A stretch of DNA of 64,000 nucleotides, taken from positions 6,188,229 to 6,252,228 of the forward strand of contig OZ037770.1 in assembly GCA_964035545.1 (NCBI GenBank), in the 5' to 3' direction. The notes beneath the pieces were generated by a model. It ran no database searches, was not told the origin of the DNA, and saw only the letters and a program-made list of their open reading frames with translations. How positions within the stretch are numbered: position 1 is the stretch's first letter; each line of letters starts with the position of its first letter. Below are positions 43,045 to 56,202 of the stretch, piece by piece. Made by a program: the position numbers and the translations under genes. Source of the DNA: Bugula neritina (Eukaryota > Bryozoa > Gymnolaemata > Cheilostomatida > Bugulidae).

Positions 43045-43488
43045 TGTGGTGAATTTTGCCAGTTCACAATTATTATGTGTGGGTCAACTTAAACAAAGCC
43101 ACTGCACCAGGTTGTTTACGCTAAGATAACTTTATTATTTACACAAATACAAGAAGGTTATTTACTGCTAACATGAATAGAAAACGATTACATAATTAGT
43201 GAGCTTTAATACACAACTACTCCAAATGAAGTCCCAAGCTGCTCTGCCGGCTAGCTACTCAGCGCACTGCAACTACGAGTAGCTAGCTCCACCTGCTATC
43301 AATTAGTGTGACTGTCCTGATTGGTGGTTACTAGTGGTGCCACTGCTGTCCATAGCTACAATCCGACAGGGTCGAACTCACACTATAATAACCACATAGA
43401 GTGATCCTTTTCGATTAATACAATAATAATTGCACTACTAAAATCCATCATAATACAATAAAGAATTGCACCACTAAAATCCATCACA
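43045..43488 (-). repeat. 5' LTR of element B
   Basis: 444 bp from TGTGATGG (at 43488, minus strand) to CACCACA (43045). The distal end contains two near-identical copies of a block of about 33 bp ending in AAATCCATCA. The primer site follows at 43043-43026. Confidence 0.88.
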
Positions 43489-43699
43489 CTAGCACTAAAA
43501 TAAAGAAATTCGGCTCGCTGAATAACTACCAGCTAATCAAGTGACAACGACAGAGGCGATTCACACTTGCGTTCAGAATGCTGAGCGACAAGTGCGAATG
43601 TTTTTTCAACGCGCTACAGTGGACACCTTTGCTACTTGTGACTTCAATTTTCGCATGCGAAAATACGCACAGTGTGGCCCTAGGCTTAGTTTTGTCAAT

Positions 43700-46600
43700 A
43701 TTAAGATTTGGTAGTAAAACCTGGGTGAGGAAAGGTTCAGCTGCTACCACTACTGCACCAACCACTTCAGTTACATCTGGTAAGAGTTGAATGTGTTGCT
43801 ACAATTCCGGTCATACATTCTCACGTTTAAACAATCTGAAATATTTTAGAATAAAAAATTACAATAGAAAATATTTTCTGAAAAGATAACTTTTGCAATC
43901 CGTTCAACTTGTTCACTTTTATAGTCAAGCATTCTCATGTTTTTGATAGATATTAAATCGAACAACTTGTATATATAATTGTGTCTGGTAAAACTGGCAC
44001 CTGTAGGTAATAATTACACAAATGGCAAAGTTGGTGAAAATGGCACATTTCCAATATTAGGGTTCAGAGTAGGGTTGAGGGTATGAGTTTGAGGTCATAG
44101 AACAAGTTAACAACAGTGTGCCATTTGTTCCTGCTTTCTCATTTGTGCCCTTCTTACCAGTGCCATTATTATCTGTGCCATTTTTGCCAGCGCCATTTTT
44201 ATCTAAAATTATTTTTGATATAGCTCCATTCCTGTGTTTTGTAAAGCACCTGCTTTTACATGTCACAAATGTTAAACTAGACTGTCAGGTGCTGTCATGG
44301 TGAGTGAATATCTTGATTTTTATGTTGACAGCTCCTAGTGTGGAGGACCAGCTGAGACTAGCTGTAGCCAGAAGACGAACTTTTCTAGAGAGATAAGAAC
44401 CCAGCTCTGAGAGTGAGAAGAGCAGCTCAGTGACTCCGGGTGAGTGACTAGTATTGTTACTCTGGTTGAGTGATTAGTGCGGTGACTAGGAGTGAGTGAC
44501 TAGTACTGTGACTCTGGTTGAGCGATTAGTACGGTGACTATGAGTGAGTGACTAATACTGTAACTACAAGTGAGTAATTAACTCTGGGTGAGACATCATG
44601 CTTTCTGATAGAGACAGTGAAGGTGACATTTGCTTGCTCTTGTAGAGCTGATAATTTCTCCCACCATCAACTCTGCTGGGAAATCAGACAACAAAAACTT
44701 CAGAAAACTTGCTGAGCAGAAGAGACTTGAGTTCTTAAAGAAGAAGTCAGATTCCAGGTGAGTCACACGCTTCAAGAGCAGTCACACAGTATGACACATT
44801 ATAGTCAAACAGTATGACAAATTATAGTCACACAGTATGACACATTATAGTCACACAGTGTGACACATTATAGGCACACAGTACGACACATTATAGTCAC
44901 ACAGTATGACACATTATAGTCATACCTTGCTGCTATTTTAAAGCATCAGATTATTTGATTCCAAAATATTTGCTGCTTTTAATTTATTTTAAACAACGGC
45001 AATACTATTTTTACAGAGAAAAATTACTTCCTCCATCTCCTGTAATTAGCCAATCAAAAAGCTTGAAAGCAAATGAAAGTTTGGAAGCAGGAGACGAAGA
45101 AGATAATAGCATGAGTGAACTGCAAAAAATAATGAGTAGATTGTCGGTGGCTAAGGGTGAAGAGCCAAACAACAACGTTAAAAAGGTAAGGCTAAAAAGT
45201 GTTTCCTGTTTGCCAGCTTCGCCTGAATGCTACATTTGCAATCTCCGTGAATTATGCTTGTAACAGTTGCCTTCTGCTAGTCTAAGCTTCCAAGTAATCC
45301 AGCATTTTTGGAGTTGTCATCACCTTTAGGGCAATGCTTTGACTGTTTTGCCAGAAGCCTCCTCCATTAGTTATGATGAAGCCAAGTAAAGTACAGCAAC
45401 CAACATCCACCCAGGATCATCTCTCCCCTGTTGAGGAGTTCTCTCCCCTTCCCCCACCGCATGGCTTTAGTTCCACAGCTAATGACATTCTTATACCACC
45501 TCCAACCTTTGAGATACCTCCACAGATAGCAGCCCTGTCTCCTCCCATAGCCTCAGTATCATCTAATAGCAAGAACGAGGGGTCACACAGCCACCCTTCC
45601 CAGCACGGCCTGCATACTACCCATCAAAACCATGTAAGTAGCTGATGGAATACTGAATTAACACCTATCAGTTTGCCCCACACTGCGAATGCCTTTTCAG
45701 TGTAGATTATAACTCAATAATTGTTTGATAAACACTGGTGTAAATACAGTCCTTTGGTTTTGAAAAAAGTTATTTAGTTAACGGTTTTTTTTAGTATTTC
45801 TAATTGGGTTTCAGGCAATGACAGGACTAGCCTTGCTGTTAGATTACTCACATTTTAAAAGAAGAATTAATGTTGGAATACTTGATAAACGATAAATTAT
45901 GTACTATATGTATACCTTGTAATACTGACATGCTAACATACACACGTGTCGTATGCACTGGAAGCAAATGAGTCCTAAGGACTCTGTTTTTTTTGTCAGG
46001 GTGTGGACATCACAGTGTGACATCAAGTGTAGGAAGTGACACAATTTTCTCCGTGTCACAAGATGGCAACCGACTGTCTGTCGCTACCTCCGGATACAGC
46101 TCAGACCCGTCTCTCTTTAATAAAATCTCCATATCAGGTGAGCGCCTGCAAGTTTATGTCAGGGTTTCAGGCGGGCACCTGTTATTTCCTGTCAGGGTGT
46201 CAGGTGAGCACCTGTTTTTTTCTGTCAGGATGTCAGGTGAGCACCTGCAAGTTCCTGTCAGGGTGTCAAGGAACTGGATTGGTAAAACCGTCTCCTGTTC
46301 AAGTTTCGATACAGTTTTCAATGCACCATTTTTACCACAAAATACTTTATGACTGTGTCATTTTTCAATCTCTGTTGAACTCTTTCAAAAGAAGCATAAA
46401 ATTCAAACAAGGCTGTAAAAGGAAGGTGTATTGGCATATCACATGATATCGTATGTTATACATACATTCTTGAAATTAGTGTACCAGATATGCATTTTCT
46501 GTCCTATAGTACTAATTGTGTATGCTGCAGGTAAGAATGCTGAGTTATGGAGTACAGGAGAAGTGGGAGTGTGGCTGGATGCTATTGGACTCGGAGAATA

Positions 46601-46751
46601 CAAAGCAGTGTTTGCTGAAAACTGCATAGAAGGCGAAACATTGATTAGCTTTAGTAAAGCAGATGTGAAAGAACTGGGGGTGGAGAAAGTAAGGCGCCGG
46701 GTTAAACTCGATAAGGAAATTAGAAAACTGATTGCCGAAAGCAATGCCTAA
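43700..46751 (+). CDS. SAM-domain protein, SHANK-like C-terminal part
   Basis: Exons seen: about 43700-43779, 44332-44439, 44646-44757, 45017-45185, 45355-45633, 46000-46137, 46531-46751. The last exon is a SAM domain (WSTGEVGVWLDAIGLGEY ... LGVEKVRRRV), which resembles SHANK scaffold SAM domains that polymerise at synaptic densities. A middle exon has PPHGF and PPPTF, matching the Homer-binding PPxxF motif known in SHANK. Oddities: an in-frame TAA at 44394-44396 inside the second exon, and a phase conflict between 45633 and 46000 that implies a missed exon or a defect. The 5' end is not found. The SHANK link is a suggestion; the SAM domain is clear. Confidence 0.6.
44450..44600 (+). repeat. 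Degenerate intronic tandem repeat
   Basis: Repeats of a unit with GTGAGTGACTAGTACTGTGA, some copies containing GGTTGAG. It lies directly after the donor of the 44332 exon and repeats the donor-like GTGAGT. Confidence 0.7.
44781..44925 (+). repeat. 23-bp intronic minisatellite
   Basis: About six copies of a unit containing AGTCACACAGTATGACACAT, in the intron after the 44757 donor. Confidence 0.85.
46137..46268 (+). repeat. Four 33-bp repeats that duplicate a splice donor
   Basis: Four tandem 33-bp units begin at the exon/intron edge ATATCAG|GTGAGC. Three of the four carry CAG|GTGAGC and one has GGCGGGC instead. Each unit also holds TGTCAG, a possible acceptor. Since 33 is a multiple of 3, use of later donors would add 11 residues per unit if no stop intervenes. 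Confidence 0.85.
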
Positions 46752-49067
<2,316 letters not shown>

Positions 49068-49128
49068 TTTATTGTAGTATATATTGTAGTATATATTGTA
49101 ATACATATTGTAGTATATGTTGTAGTAT

Positions 49129-49434
49129 TGTTAAGATTTTCAGATTTAGGGTTGATGTGCCACCAAGAGAGTCTATTTATCACTAGAGAAACTTCACCGA
49201 GCTAAGTCGAGTAGATATCTTTATATTTTAATACAAGAATACATAATAAAATCTAATGTACAACAGTAATGATACGCACGTCTATTTAATTTACAGCACT
49301 ATCCTCAACTGAGCTAGTAGCGCGAAGCTGCTACTATTACTCATAAAACAACCTAGCTAATTGGCTAATACATTGTTCCGGGTCAATACGCAACCTTGCG
49401 TATTGTGTTGCTGGTAGCTCCACGAGCCACCACA
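49129..49434 (-). repeat. 3' LTR of element 3
   Basis: 306 bp, preceded (minus sense) by the purine tract GGAGGGGGCAG. Confidence 0.95.
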
Positions 49435-49704
49435 CTGCCCCCTCCAGCAGAAAGCCCTCTTTTTGATAAAAATAAAATTCACATAAAAAAAACGTATACT
49501 TCGTTGTGGGGGGGGTAAGAGAACAGTATAAAAGTATATACAAAAAAACAACAACTGATAAAATATACAGGTATATATAACGTGCACAATATGTAATAAG
49601 TAAGAGAAGGTCCTATCTACATGTAGAAAACGTGCCACCATAACGGTAGAAAATGCCACAGAGAGGTAGGGGAAAAGTAGTATGGAGTTGGAGATAGACT
49701 CAAG

Positions 49705-50766
49705 TTAACTGCGGGCCGCACGCTTCATGCGTTTAATAGACTCCTGTAAATATTTGAGTTCACTGGATGCAGCCTGCACCCGTGGGGCCAGTCTGTACAC
49801 TTCTTGCTCCAAGTCTTGTGCCCTAGCTTCTACTTCACGTAGGTTGCGGGCCCAGGGGAACGAGCGAGAGGAAGTCGGCTGTCTGTGTCTTTTCCGCTCT
49901 GAGGAAGGAAGGGGAGGAGGGAGTGTATACGCATTTGTGTCTACCCTCTGTAGTACGACACGAGGAAAGGTATGCGGTATGCGTAGAGGACTGTGAGGTG
50001 GAGAGTTAGTAGACTGTGTAGGTTTATCTGCGGCTCCAGAGATGATGGGTCGCGGGGAAGGGAAGCCTTGCTCCAGGCGAGATAGCCGAGCTGAGTCAGT
50101 GATGAGTGGTTTGATGGCGTTGAGAAAGGCAGGATAGGATGATTCGTCTACTTCATAGACATGCCCTTGATAACACTGCATAGTACGTTGGTGCCGCAGT
50201 AGGTAATCACGATTGTAGCTATATTCTCCGCAAGGGCAGAAAGTGGTGATGTAGTGTTGCGGCAAGTGTACTTTCAGTCTGCGGTGGGTTGTGAATCGCT
50301 GCTGGCAGAGGTTGCATTCACGATTACTCTCACCTCCTTGATGGGTCCTAATCTCTCTCTCTGTGGCAGGGGTAATCCAGTTGGAGGTTGCTTCCAACTG
50401 GGGTGGCAGTTGCCTGGTTGTAGAAGTTGTTGGGGCCGGCTCTGGGTCCCACGCCATCTCTAGAGAAGGCATGCCCGGAGAGACGGGCGCGAGTGTGTCT
50501 ACAAAAGTAGAATTATTGTTAGATCGCGGTGGATCTTTACAACATAATTCTAGTGACTGTCGGCCGTTGCTAGCCTGAGAGTCACAGCTTTTGGAATGCA
50601 CTCGAGGAACCGATGAATCATGTGTGGACTGACCAAGAACAGTGTCTAGCTCCAGGTCTAACAGACCGTCGGCCATTACAGTGTCTTCATCGTCATTCAC
50701 ATAAAACGTGGTTCCCAGTAATTCTGATTCAATCTGCTGAATTAGTTCAGAATTTACTGTTTCCAT
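49705..50766 (-). CDS. ORF3 of element 3: zinc-finger/coiled-coil protein
   Basis: 353 residues. After an acidic N-terminus (NDDEDTVMADGLLDLELD) comes the same paired module as in element 1: CX2CX12HX3H (CNLC...H...H) and CXCX12HX4C (CPCG...RH...C), about 5 residues apart. A Pro/Ser-rich linker and a heptad-like C-terminus with RLAP and a basic tail (IKRMKRAARS) follow. Overall identity to element 1 ORF3 is low, but zinc ligands and spacing are fixed. A donor CCAG|GTAAGC at 50798/50797 and an acceptor ATCAG|AA at 50724/50723 are in phase, so splicing would fuse the pol tail to ORF3 after removing 74 nt (inference). Confidence 0.82.
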   Translation of the reverse strand: METVNSELIQQIESELLGTTFYVNDDEDTVMADGLLDLELDTVLGQSTHDSSVPRVHSKSCDSQASNGRQSLELCCKDPPRSNNNSTFVDTLAPVSPGMPSLEMAWDPEPAPTTSTTRQLPPQLEATSNWITPATEREIRTHQGGESNRECNLCQQRFTTHRRLKVHLPQHYITTFCPCGEYSYNRDYLLRHQRTMQCYQGHVYEVDESSYPAFLNAIKPLITDSARLSRLEQGFPSPRPIISGAADKPTQSTNSPPHSPLRIPHTFPRVVLQRVDTNAYTLPPPLPSSERKRHRQPTSSRSFPWARNLREVEARAQDLEQEVYRLAPRVQAASSELKYLQESIKRMKRAARS

Positions 50767-50783
50767 GAATAGGAATACAAGAC

Positions 50784-53700
50784 TTATACTGGCTTACCTG
50801 GGAACTCGGTATTAATGTCTATACTCAACGTTCTTGGTAAGATTGGAGCTGGTTGTGAGATACGTCTGCCTTTGGCGATGTCAGCATAAGAAAAGGCTGA
50901 GCATCGTTTCTGAGGCACGAGGTCGGGACTATTTGCTTTACGCGCATTAATTCCTCCCACTATTCCGCCCTCGCAAAAGTTGATATTTGCGTGGGGTTCA
51001 CAACTCCAACATTTTATCGTACGGTTTTCCCCTAGACTTTCATGTGCGCCGCTTCTAATGCAGTCACATACGGAGTCTTTTAAATATGGTGGGGGTTTCC
51101 TCGTACGTTGTCCCCTTTCTAGGGGGGGTGACACGCTTGCCGGTTCGTTAGTAGGGGCCTCTAATGGCGTCTCTACTTCACCGTTAGCGGTCACCTCTTC
51201 TTGTTCTCCTGATGGAGCCCCTCCCTCCGTGGGGTTTGCACTTCCGGAACCGGCTCGGTTTCTGGAAGTGATGGAATTAGACTTGGCGGTGGCGGACACG
51301 CTTCTGTTGACAAAAGCTGCCGCTCCTCTCTCACCAAGTTTTCTTCCCGCGGTATGACCACTTTGTATTCAGGTCCATGCCGCCGTCGCCCGCGCGTCGT
51401 TGTCTGCCTCCTGGGCTCTAACAACGGGGGGGCTTCTCCCACTCCGTCGGGGCTAGCCCAATACGGTTTCAAGCGAGACTCATTCTGGATAGACACCTGT
51501 CCTGAGCGCTCGATCTTGTACGTATGATTGGGCATAGCCTCGACGACCACGTAGGGGCCTACGAACTTAGGCTTCAGTTTATCAGCCTGTCCGCGACGCC
51601 TACGGTAATTGACCATCCACACCTTATCTCCCGTTTGATAGAGAGGTGGTTCATCGGAACCTTCGTGCCGCACCTTCCACTGCTGTTGGCGCAGTATATC
51701 GTGTGCGGCCTTCATCCGTTCCACTAGTTCACTGGCATACTCGTGAACCGAGTTGTCTTGCTCTGGAACGTGGTATGTGAGATGGTCAGGGACACGAGTC
51801 TCTCTCCCGAGCATCAAGAGGTTTGGGGTCTCACCAGTACTGGTGTGTGGGGTGCTACGGTATGCAAGCATGACCTGCGGCAACACCGTATCCCATTCCT
51901 CTTGACCTCGTCCAAGGAGGAGACTCCGGAGTGCATCACCTAGCATCCGGTTGTTGCGCTCCACCACCCCGTTACCTTGAGGGTGGTAGGGGGTGGTCCT
52001 GCTCTGATTTACTCCCCAGAGGTGGCAAAGGTCGCTCATCAGTTGAGACTGGAATTGAGCGCCTTGATCAGAGTGTATCTGTTCGGGAAGCCCAAAATAA
52101 CAGAATACATGTTGGTCTAGTGCCCTGGCCACTAGTAAAGTGGTCGGTTAGTACTAGGATCCAGTTATTGCCTCTGGGGGTCAGGGGCATGGGTCCGACC
52201 AGGTCTACAGCGACTACTTGCCAGGGCCTACCAGCGTATAGCCTCCGCCGTCCTGCTTCACCAGGGGGGCGGCTATGCTTACTGGCCTGGCAGATCTCAC
52301 ACTGTTTGACTCTGGCCAATACCACCGGAGTCATAATTTGGATATCACTCTCTTGACCCCTGCGTGGGCCTGTTTGTGAGTATCCCAAATCAACTCACGG
52401 CGTATGGCCGTGGGGCAGACTACCCTCTTCCTCTCCGGGTCTTCCTCTCCGGGTGTCTGCCGCTGGCAGCTAAGGAGATGGTTAGTAACCCATCCTGCCC
52501 GATCCGCAGCGAGTCCCAACGCTGACAGTATAGCCGGAACTCGGCGCATCCCTGTCGTATGCGTTCCTCGCTGGGTCGTCGCCCTTCCTTTTTGGCCCGG
52601 TATATGTCTGCCACGACTCCAGGCAGCTCTTCTTGGAGCTTCCTCAGCTCGCGAACATTACCGGCCAGTACACGGTTGGCGCGGAGGTTTTTCACATCCT
52701 CCGGGGACTCATCAACTCCCTGCCTGAGTTGACCCTGGTCCCAGTCAAACGGTGCTCCGTGGTGAGCCAGCGTCTCCAACTCGCATCGCGGGGGACCTCC
52801 ATCCCTCCTCTCGATGTTGAGACACTGTTTGCAACCCCCGTCAGGTCGGCGACTCAACCCATCCGCGTTGCTGTGTCTCTTGCCCGGTCGATGTTCGATC
52901 CGGTATGAGAATTCAGCTAGGATTTCGAGCCACCGGGCGACCTGACTAGAGGGCTCTGCTCTCCTGCACAACCAGATCAGCGAGGCATGATCCGTACGCA
53001 GCCGGAACTTCCTGCCGTATAGGTATGGTCTGAAGTGCTTCACTGACTTGATTACTGCCAGCAGCTCCTTGCGGGTAGTGCAGTAATTCCGTTCAGCGGG
53101 TGAGAGAGACTTGCTGTAGTAGGCTACTACTACCTCTCGGCCTTCCTGCACTTGTGACAGCACAGCGCCAACATTTTGGTCACTGGCGTCCGTGTCGAGG
53201 ATGTACTCCAGAGTGGGGTCTGGGTAGGCCAAGATGGGCGCCGTTAGTAGGCAGCCCTTGAGGCGGTCGAACGCTTCTTGCTCGACTGGGGTCCACTGCC
53301 ACGTCACTCCCTTTGCGGTGAGCCGGTTTAATGGCTGGGCTATACCCGCAAAGTCTGGTATGTATTGCCTGTAATACCCTACCAGCCTCAAGAAAGCCCG
53401 GAGTCCGGTCAAGTCTTGGGGGGCGACCCAGTCTTCTACCGCCCGTACCTTTTCGGGATCCGTTGCCACGCCATTTCGACCGACAACGTGCCCCAGGTAC
53501 TTGACCTCCGGCTGCAATAGAGCGCACTTGGAAGGTTTGAGCTTGAGACCGGCACCTCGGAGTCTCTCGAAAACCTCCTGCAGACGACTGACATGTGTCT
53601 CGAAGTCTGGAGAGATTTTGATGACATTATCGAGGTAGACCAGCAGTGTCTTCTAATGGAGTCCACTAAGGACTTGTTCCATCAGCCTCTGGAAGGTGGC

Positions 53701-55353
53701 TGGGGCGGAGGTTAACCCGAAGGGCAGCACCTTCCACTTCCACAAACCGTCCCGTGTGATAAACGCCGCTTTCTCTTGGGCGTCGGGACTCAGAGGAACC
53801 TGTCAATAGCCGCTTAGCAAGTCTAACGTACTGAAGTACTTGCTGCCGGCTAGGGCGTCCAATGACTCGTCAATACGAGGTAGAGGGTAGGCGTCCTGTA
53901 TGGTTACGCTATTGAGTTTGCGGTAGTCCACACAGAACCGCCAACTGCCGTCTTTCTTCCGGACCAGTACGACTGGCGAGCTCCACGCACTATGAGCGGG
54001 CTCTATCAGTCCCCGGTCCAGAAGATCCCGTACTTGTCGGCTAACCTCCTTCTCTTTCTCCGGCCCCAGCCTGCGTGTGGGCTGCCGGACAGGGACTGTC
54101 CCTGCAGTCAGCGGTATTTCGTGTCTGACAATTCCAGTCAGTCCCACGTCATGCTCTCCGCTGCTGAACACATCACCGTAGTCGCGTAGTAACTTAGCCA
54201 TAACTTGGCGTTTTCTGTTACTCGCGCAGCCGCCACTGGCCGTTTCGTATAAATCCCGGAGATGTGTTGGGACTGCCCCTCGTCCCTGAATAGGGTGTCG
54301 AGGGGGTGCCTCCATCGCGTCACCCAGCGACGGGCCCACGTCCTCTTCCTGGGCGGAGTGGAACCAGCCCAGCATTGACCCAGCTGGGAGCTCAATGGGC
54401 TCGGTAAAGGGGTTGACACACTGCACTAAGACCTCCCCTCGCTCAGTTAGTCGGTTTAAACTACTGGTGAGTTGGATCCTTTCGTGCGCGCCTTCAACGA
54501 CCCCGAGCCTGGCTATCCGGTTGCTGTTCACTCCGCAGTGGATAGTAGCTCTGGAGCGTCCGGGTACGGTGCAGTTTCGAACTACCTGAACACCGCCCAC
54601 CAGAGGACGCCCAAACTTATCCACACAGGTGAGTTCTCGCCCGCCCATCAGCACCACCGACTTACTAAAATCTATTCGGCACTGGTGTTGCTTCAAGAAG
54701 GGCATTCCGAGGATAGCATCTTCCTCCAGTTGACCTATGATAAAGGTCTCCTGTACAGCCTGATCTCGGACACGCCCAGGGAGCTCGATAATACCATAAA
54801 AGGGAATACATGACCCGTCTGCCAGGGTGCCATGTTTCCCAGTATACGGTCGTACTCTATCCCTGTCCCGGCGGGGCAGTGCCTCAAAGACTCTACGACT
54901 GAGAAGGTTGGTAGTACAACCGGAGTCGAGCAGGAAAGTGACGGCGTTGCCGGCCACCTTTCCGGGTAGGAAATAGCTCTCTCCATGTGGTTGTACTTTC
55001 ACCCCCCCCGCATGTGCTGTCCTGGATTGACAGGACGGCGGGGGTTTCACCCGTGGTTTACGGGGCTTCCGGCGGCGAGGTTGGTGCCGGCGGGGTTTGG
55101 GGCTCTCCACTGGGCCTTCTGGCTCCATTTCAGTGGCGGGCTCCTCTTCCCGAGGTAACCGGTGAAACCGGTTAGCGAGCGGCAGGGAGAAGGTACTTGG
55201 CCGTTGTGCGGGCCTACTAGTCCTGCGTGGTACCTGCCACTCGGGTGGAGTGTTCCGTCGTGTCCGTATGGACAGACGACGGCGTGTTCCACCATACTCC
55301 TTCAGTTGCGGCCCGCGGGGAGGGAGAGTGTCCGCGGGCCGTGACAGTTTAAC
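50784..55353 (-). pseudogene. pol: Pol of element 3, disrupted mosaic
   Basis: The protease region (DSGCTTN) is divergent from element 1; from about 54.3 kb leftwards RT, RNase H and integrase are almost the same as element 1. Breaks: TGA 53805-53803, TAG 53655-53653, RT box YLDD changed to YLDN (53628-53626), a 14-bp tandem duplication (52427-52454), an in-frame TGA near 52332, a 25-nt deletion near 52316, a deletion of about 43 nt near 52133, and a 1-nt loss near 51236. The tail regains the divergent type before its stop at 50784 and keeps the CSAFSYAD block. Confidence 0.88.
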
Positions 55354-56168
55354 GCCCCCTGGTATTGGGGTCGTCCTTTCTGTCCCCGGTCCTGATCAGC
55401 GCTACTCCAGCCCTGCCCCACAGGCGTTGGTGGCATGCGCAGGGCCTGACCGGGGCCAGCACCGGCCAGAATGGTTACCAGTTGTCCCAGCATCTCTACC
55501 ATACGGTCCACTTCGGCTTCCAGCGGGAGGGCTTCGGGACCTGTCGTAGCCCTGGCAGCGCTGACTCCAACTACTGGTGGGTTCCGTTGTGCTCGATGCA
55601 TTTGGGTAGCCAACAGGTAAGCTTCTCCAGCCTTCAGGGCATCCTCTATTCTGGTTATCCCTTTAGCTCGTAGTTGATGGTGTAGGCCCAGGTCGTTTAG
55701 TGACTGGACAAAGGCGTCATAGGTGTAACGCTCTTGGTGTTGTGCTGGCAGATCGCTATATGCAATCTGCGCCAGCTTCTTCACCGTCGCGGCATCTTCT
55801 TGCAGCGAGGTCCGCGGGTTGCGGCACAATCTCTCTAGTTTGGTCCTAGCGTCTATTACGGAGATGCCAAAACGGGCCCGCAGCGCAGCCAGTATTCCGT
55901 CTACATCCGTTTCCACTCCGTACGGCTTGGCTTGCTCCGTCACCGCTCTCCACAATTGAATAAGGGCCACTCTATGCGGCCATTGAGCAACCTCCATTAC
56001 CTCTCTAAATTCTTGTATAAGTTGTTCGACATCCTCCGACCCAGTAAAGGTGGGAGCTTTCAAGCAATGTCTATAAGCTTCTTCTCCCTCACGATTCACA
56101 GGATTAACAGCATTTCTACGCTCACTTTCTACTGGGGGTGGTTGCATTCTAGCATTTTCAGTCTCCAT
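55302..56168 (-). CDS. gag: Gag of element 3, without zinc knuckle
   Basis: Open from METEN at 56168 (an in-frame ATG 5 codons earlier at 56183 is less likely, since METEN matches the gag start in elements 1 and A). Capsid blocks AQWPHRVALIQL, KAGEAYLLATQMH and others align. Where element 1 has CX2CX4HX4C, this protein has a Gln/Gly/Asp-rich stretch with no cysteine pair, so the nucleocapsid zinc knuckle is absent. It ends in the frameshift hairpin. Confidence 0.85.
   Translation of the reverse strand: METENARMQPPPVESERRNAVNPVNREGEEAYRHCLKAPTFTGSEDVEQLIQEFREVMEVAQWPHRVALIQLWRAVTEQAKPYGVETDVDGILAALRARFGISVIDARTKLERLCRNPRTSLQEDAATVKKLAQIAYSDLPAQHQERYTYDAFVQSLNDLGLHHQLRAKGITRIEDALKAGEAYLLATQMHRAQRNPPVVGVSAARATTGPEALPLEAEVDRMVEMLGQLVTILAGAGPGQALRMPPTPVGQGWSSADQDRGQKGRPQYQGALNCHGPRTLSLPAGRN
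55309..55353 (-). promoter_or_regulatory. -1 frameshift signal of element 3
   Basis: Minus strand: GTTAAAC (55353-55347, in the gag frame), spacer TGTCA, 10-bp perfect stem CGGCCCGCGG (55341-55332) with CCGCGGGCCG (55318-55309), 13-nt loop. The -1 frame stays open into pol. Confidence 0.85.
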
Positions 56169-56202
56169 CTTTGATGTACACAAATCCCACTGCTGCCACC
56201 AC

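Larger units (their letters stand above)
22481..43488 (-). mobile_element. Ty3/gypsy element B, outer shell of a nested cluster
   Basis: The 5' LTR is 43488-43045, followed leftwards by the primer site (43043-43026, two mismatches to the tRNA-Leu type), gag, pol, a 1.3-kb non-coding region, and a 3' LTR split into 36309-36274 and 22891-22481 by element A. The LTR halves join to match the 5' LTR, including its distal duplicated 'AATACAATAA...AAATCCATCA' block. LTR identity is about 97% by eye. The outer flanks (ATAT left, CTAG right) do not match, so no target duplication is seen. Gag and pol carry stops and it is inactive. Confidence 0.85.

Noticed and set aside
53626..53805. APOBEC-like G-to-A hypermutation in element 3
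   Set aside because: Four disabling G-to-A changes lie within 180 bp, but neighbouring sequence shows changes of all kinds at a low rate, so a cluster by chance is as likely.
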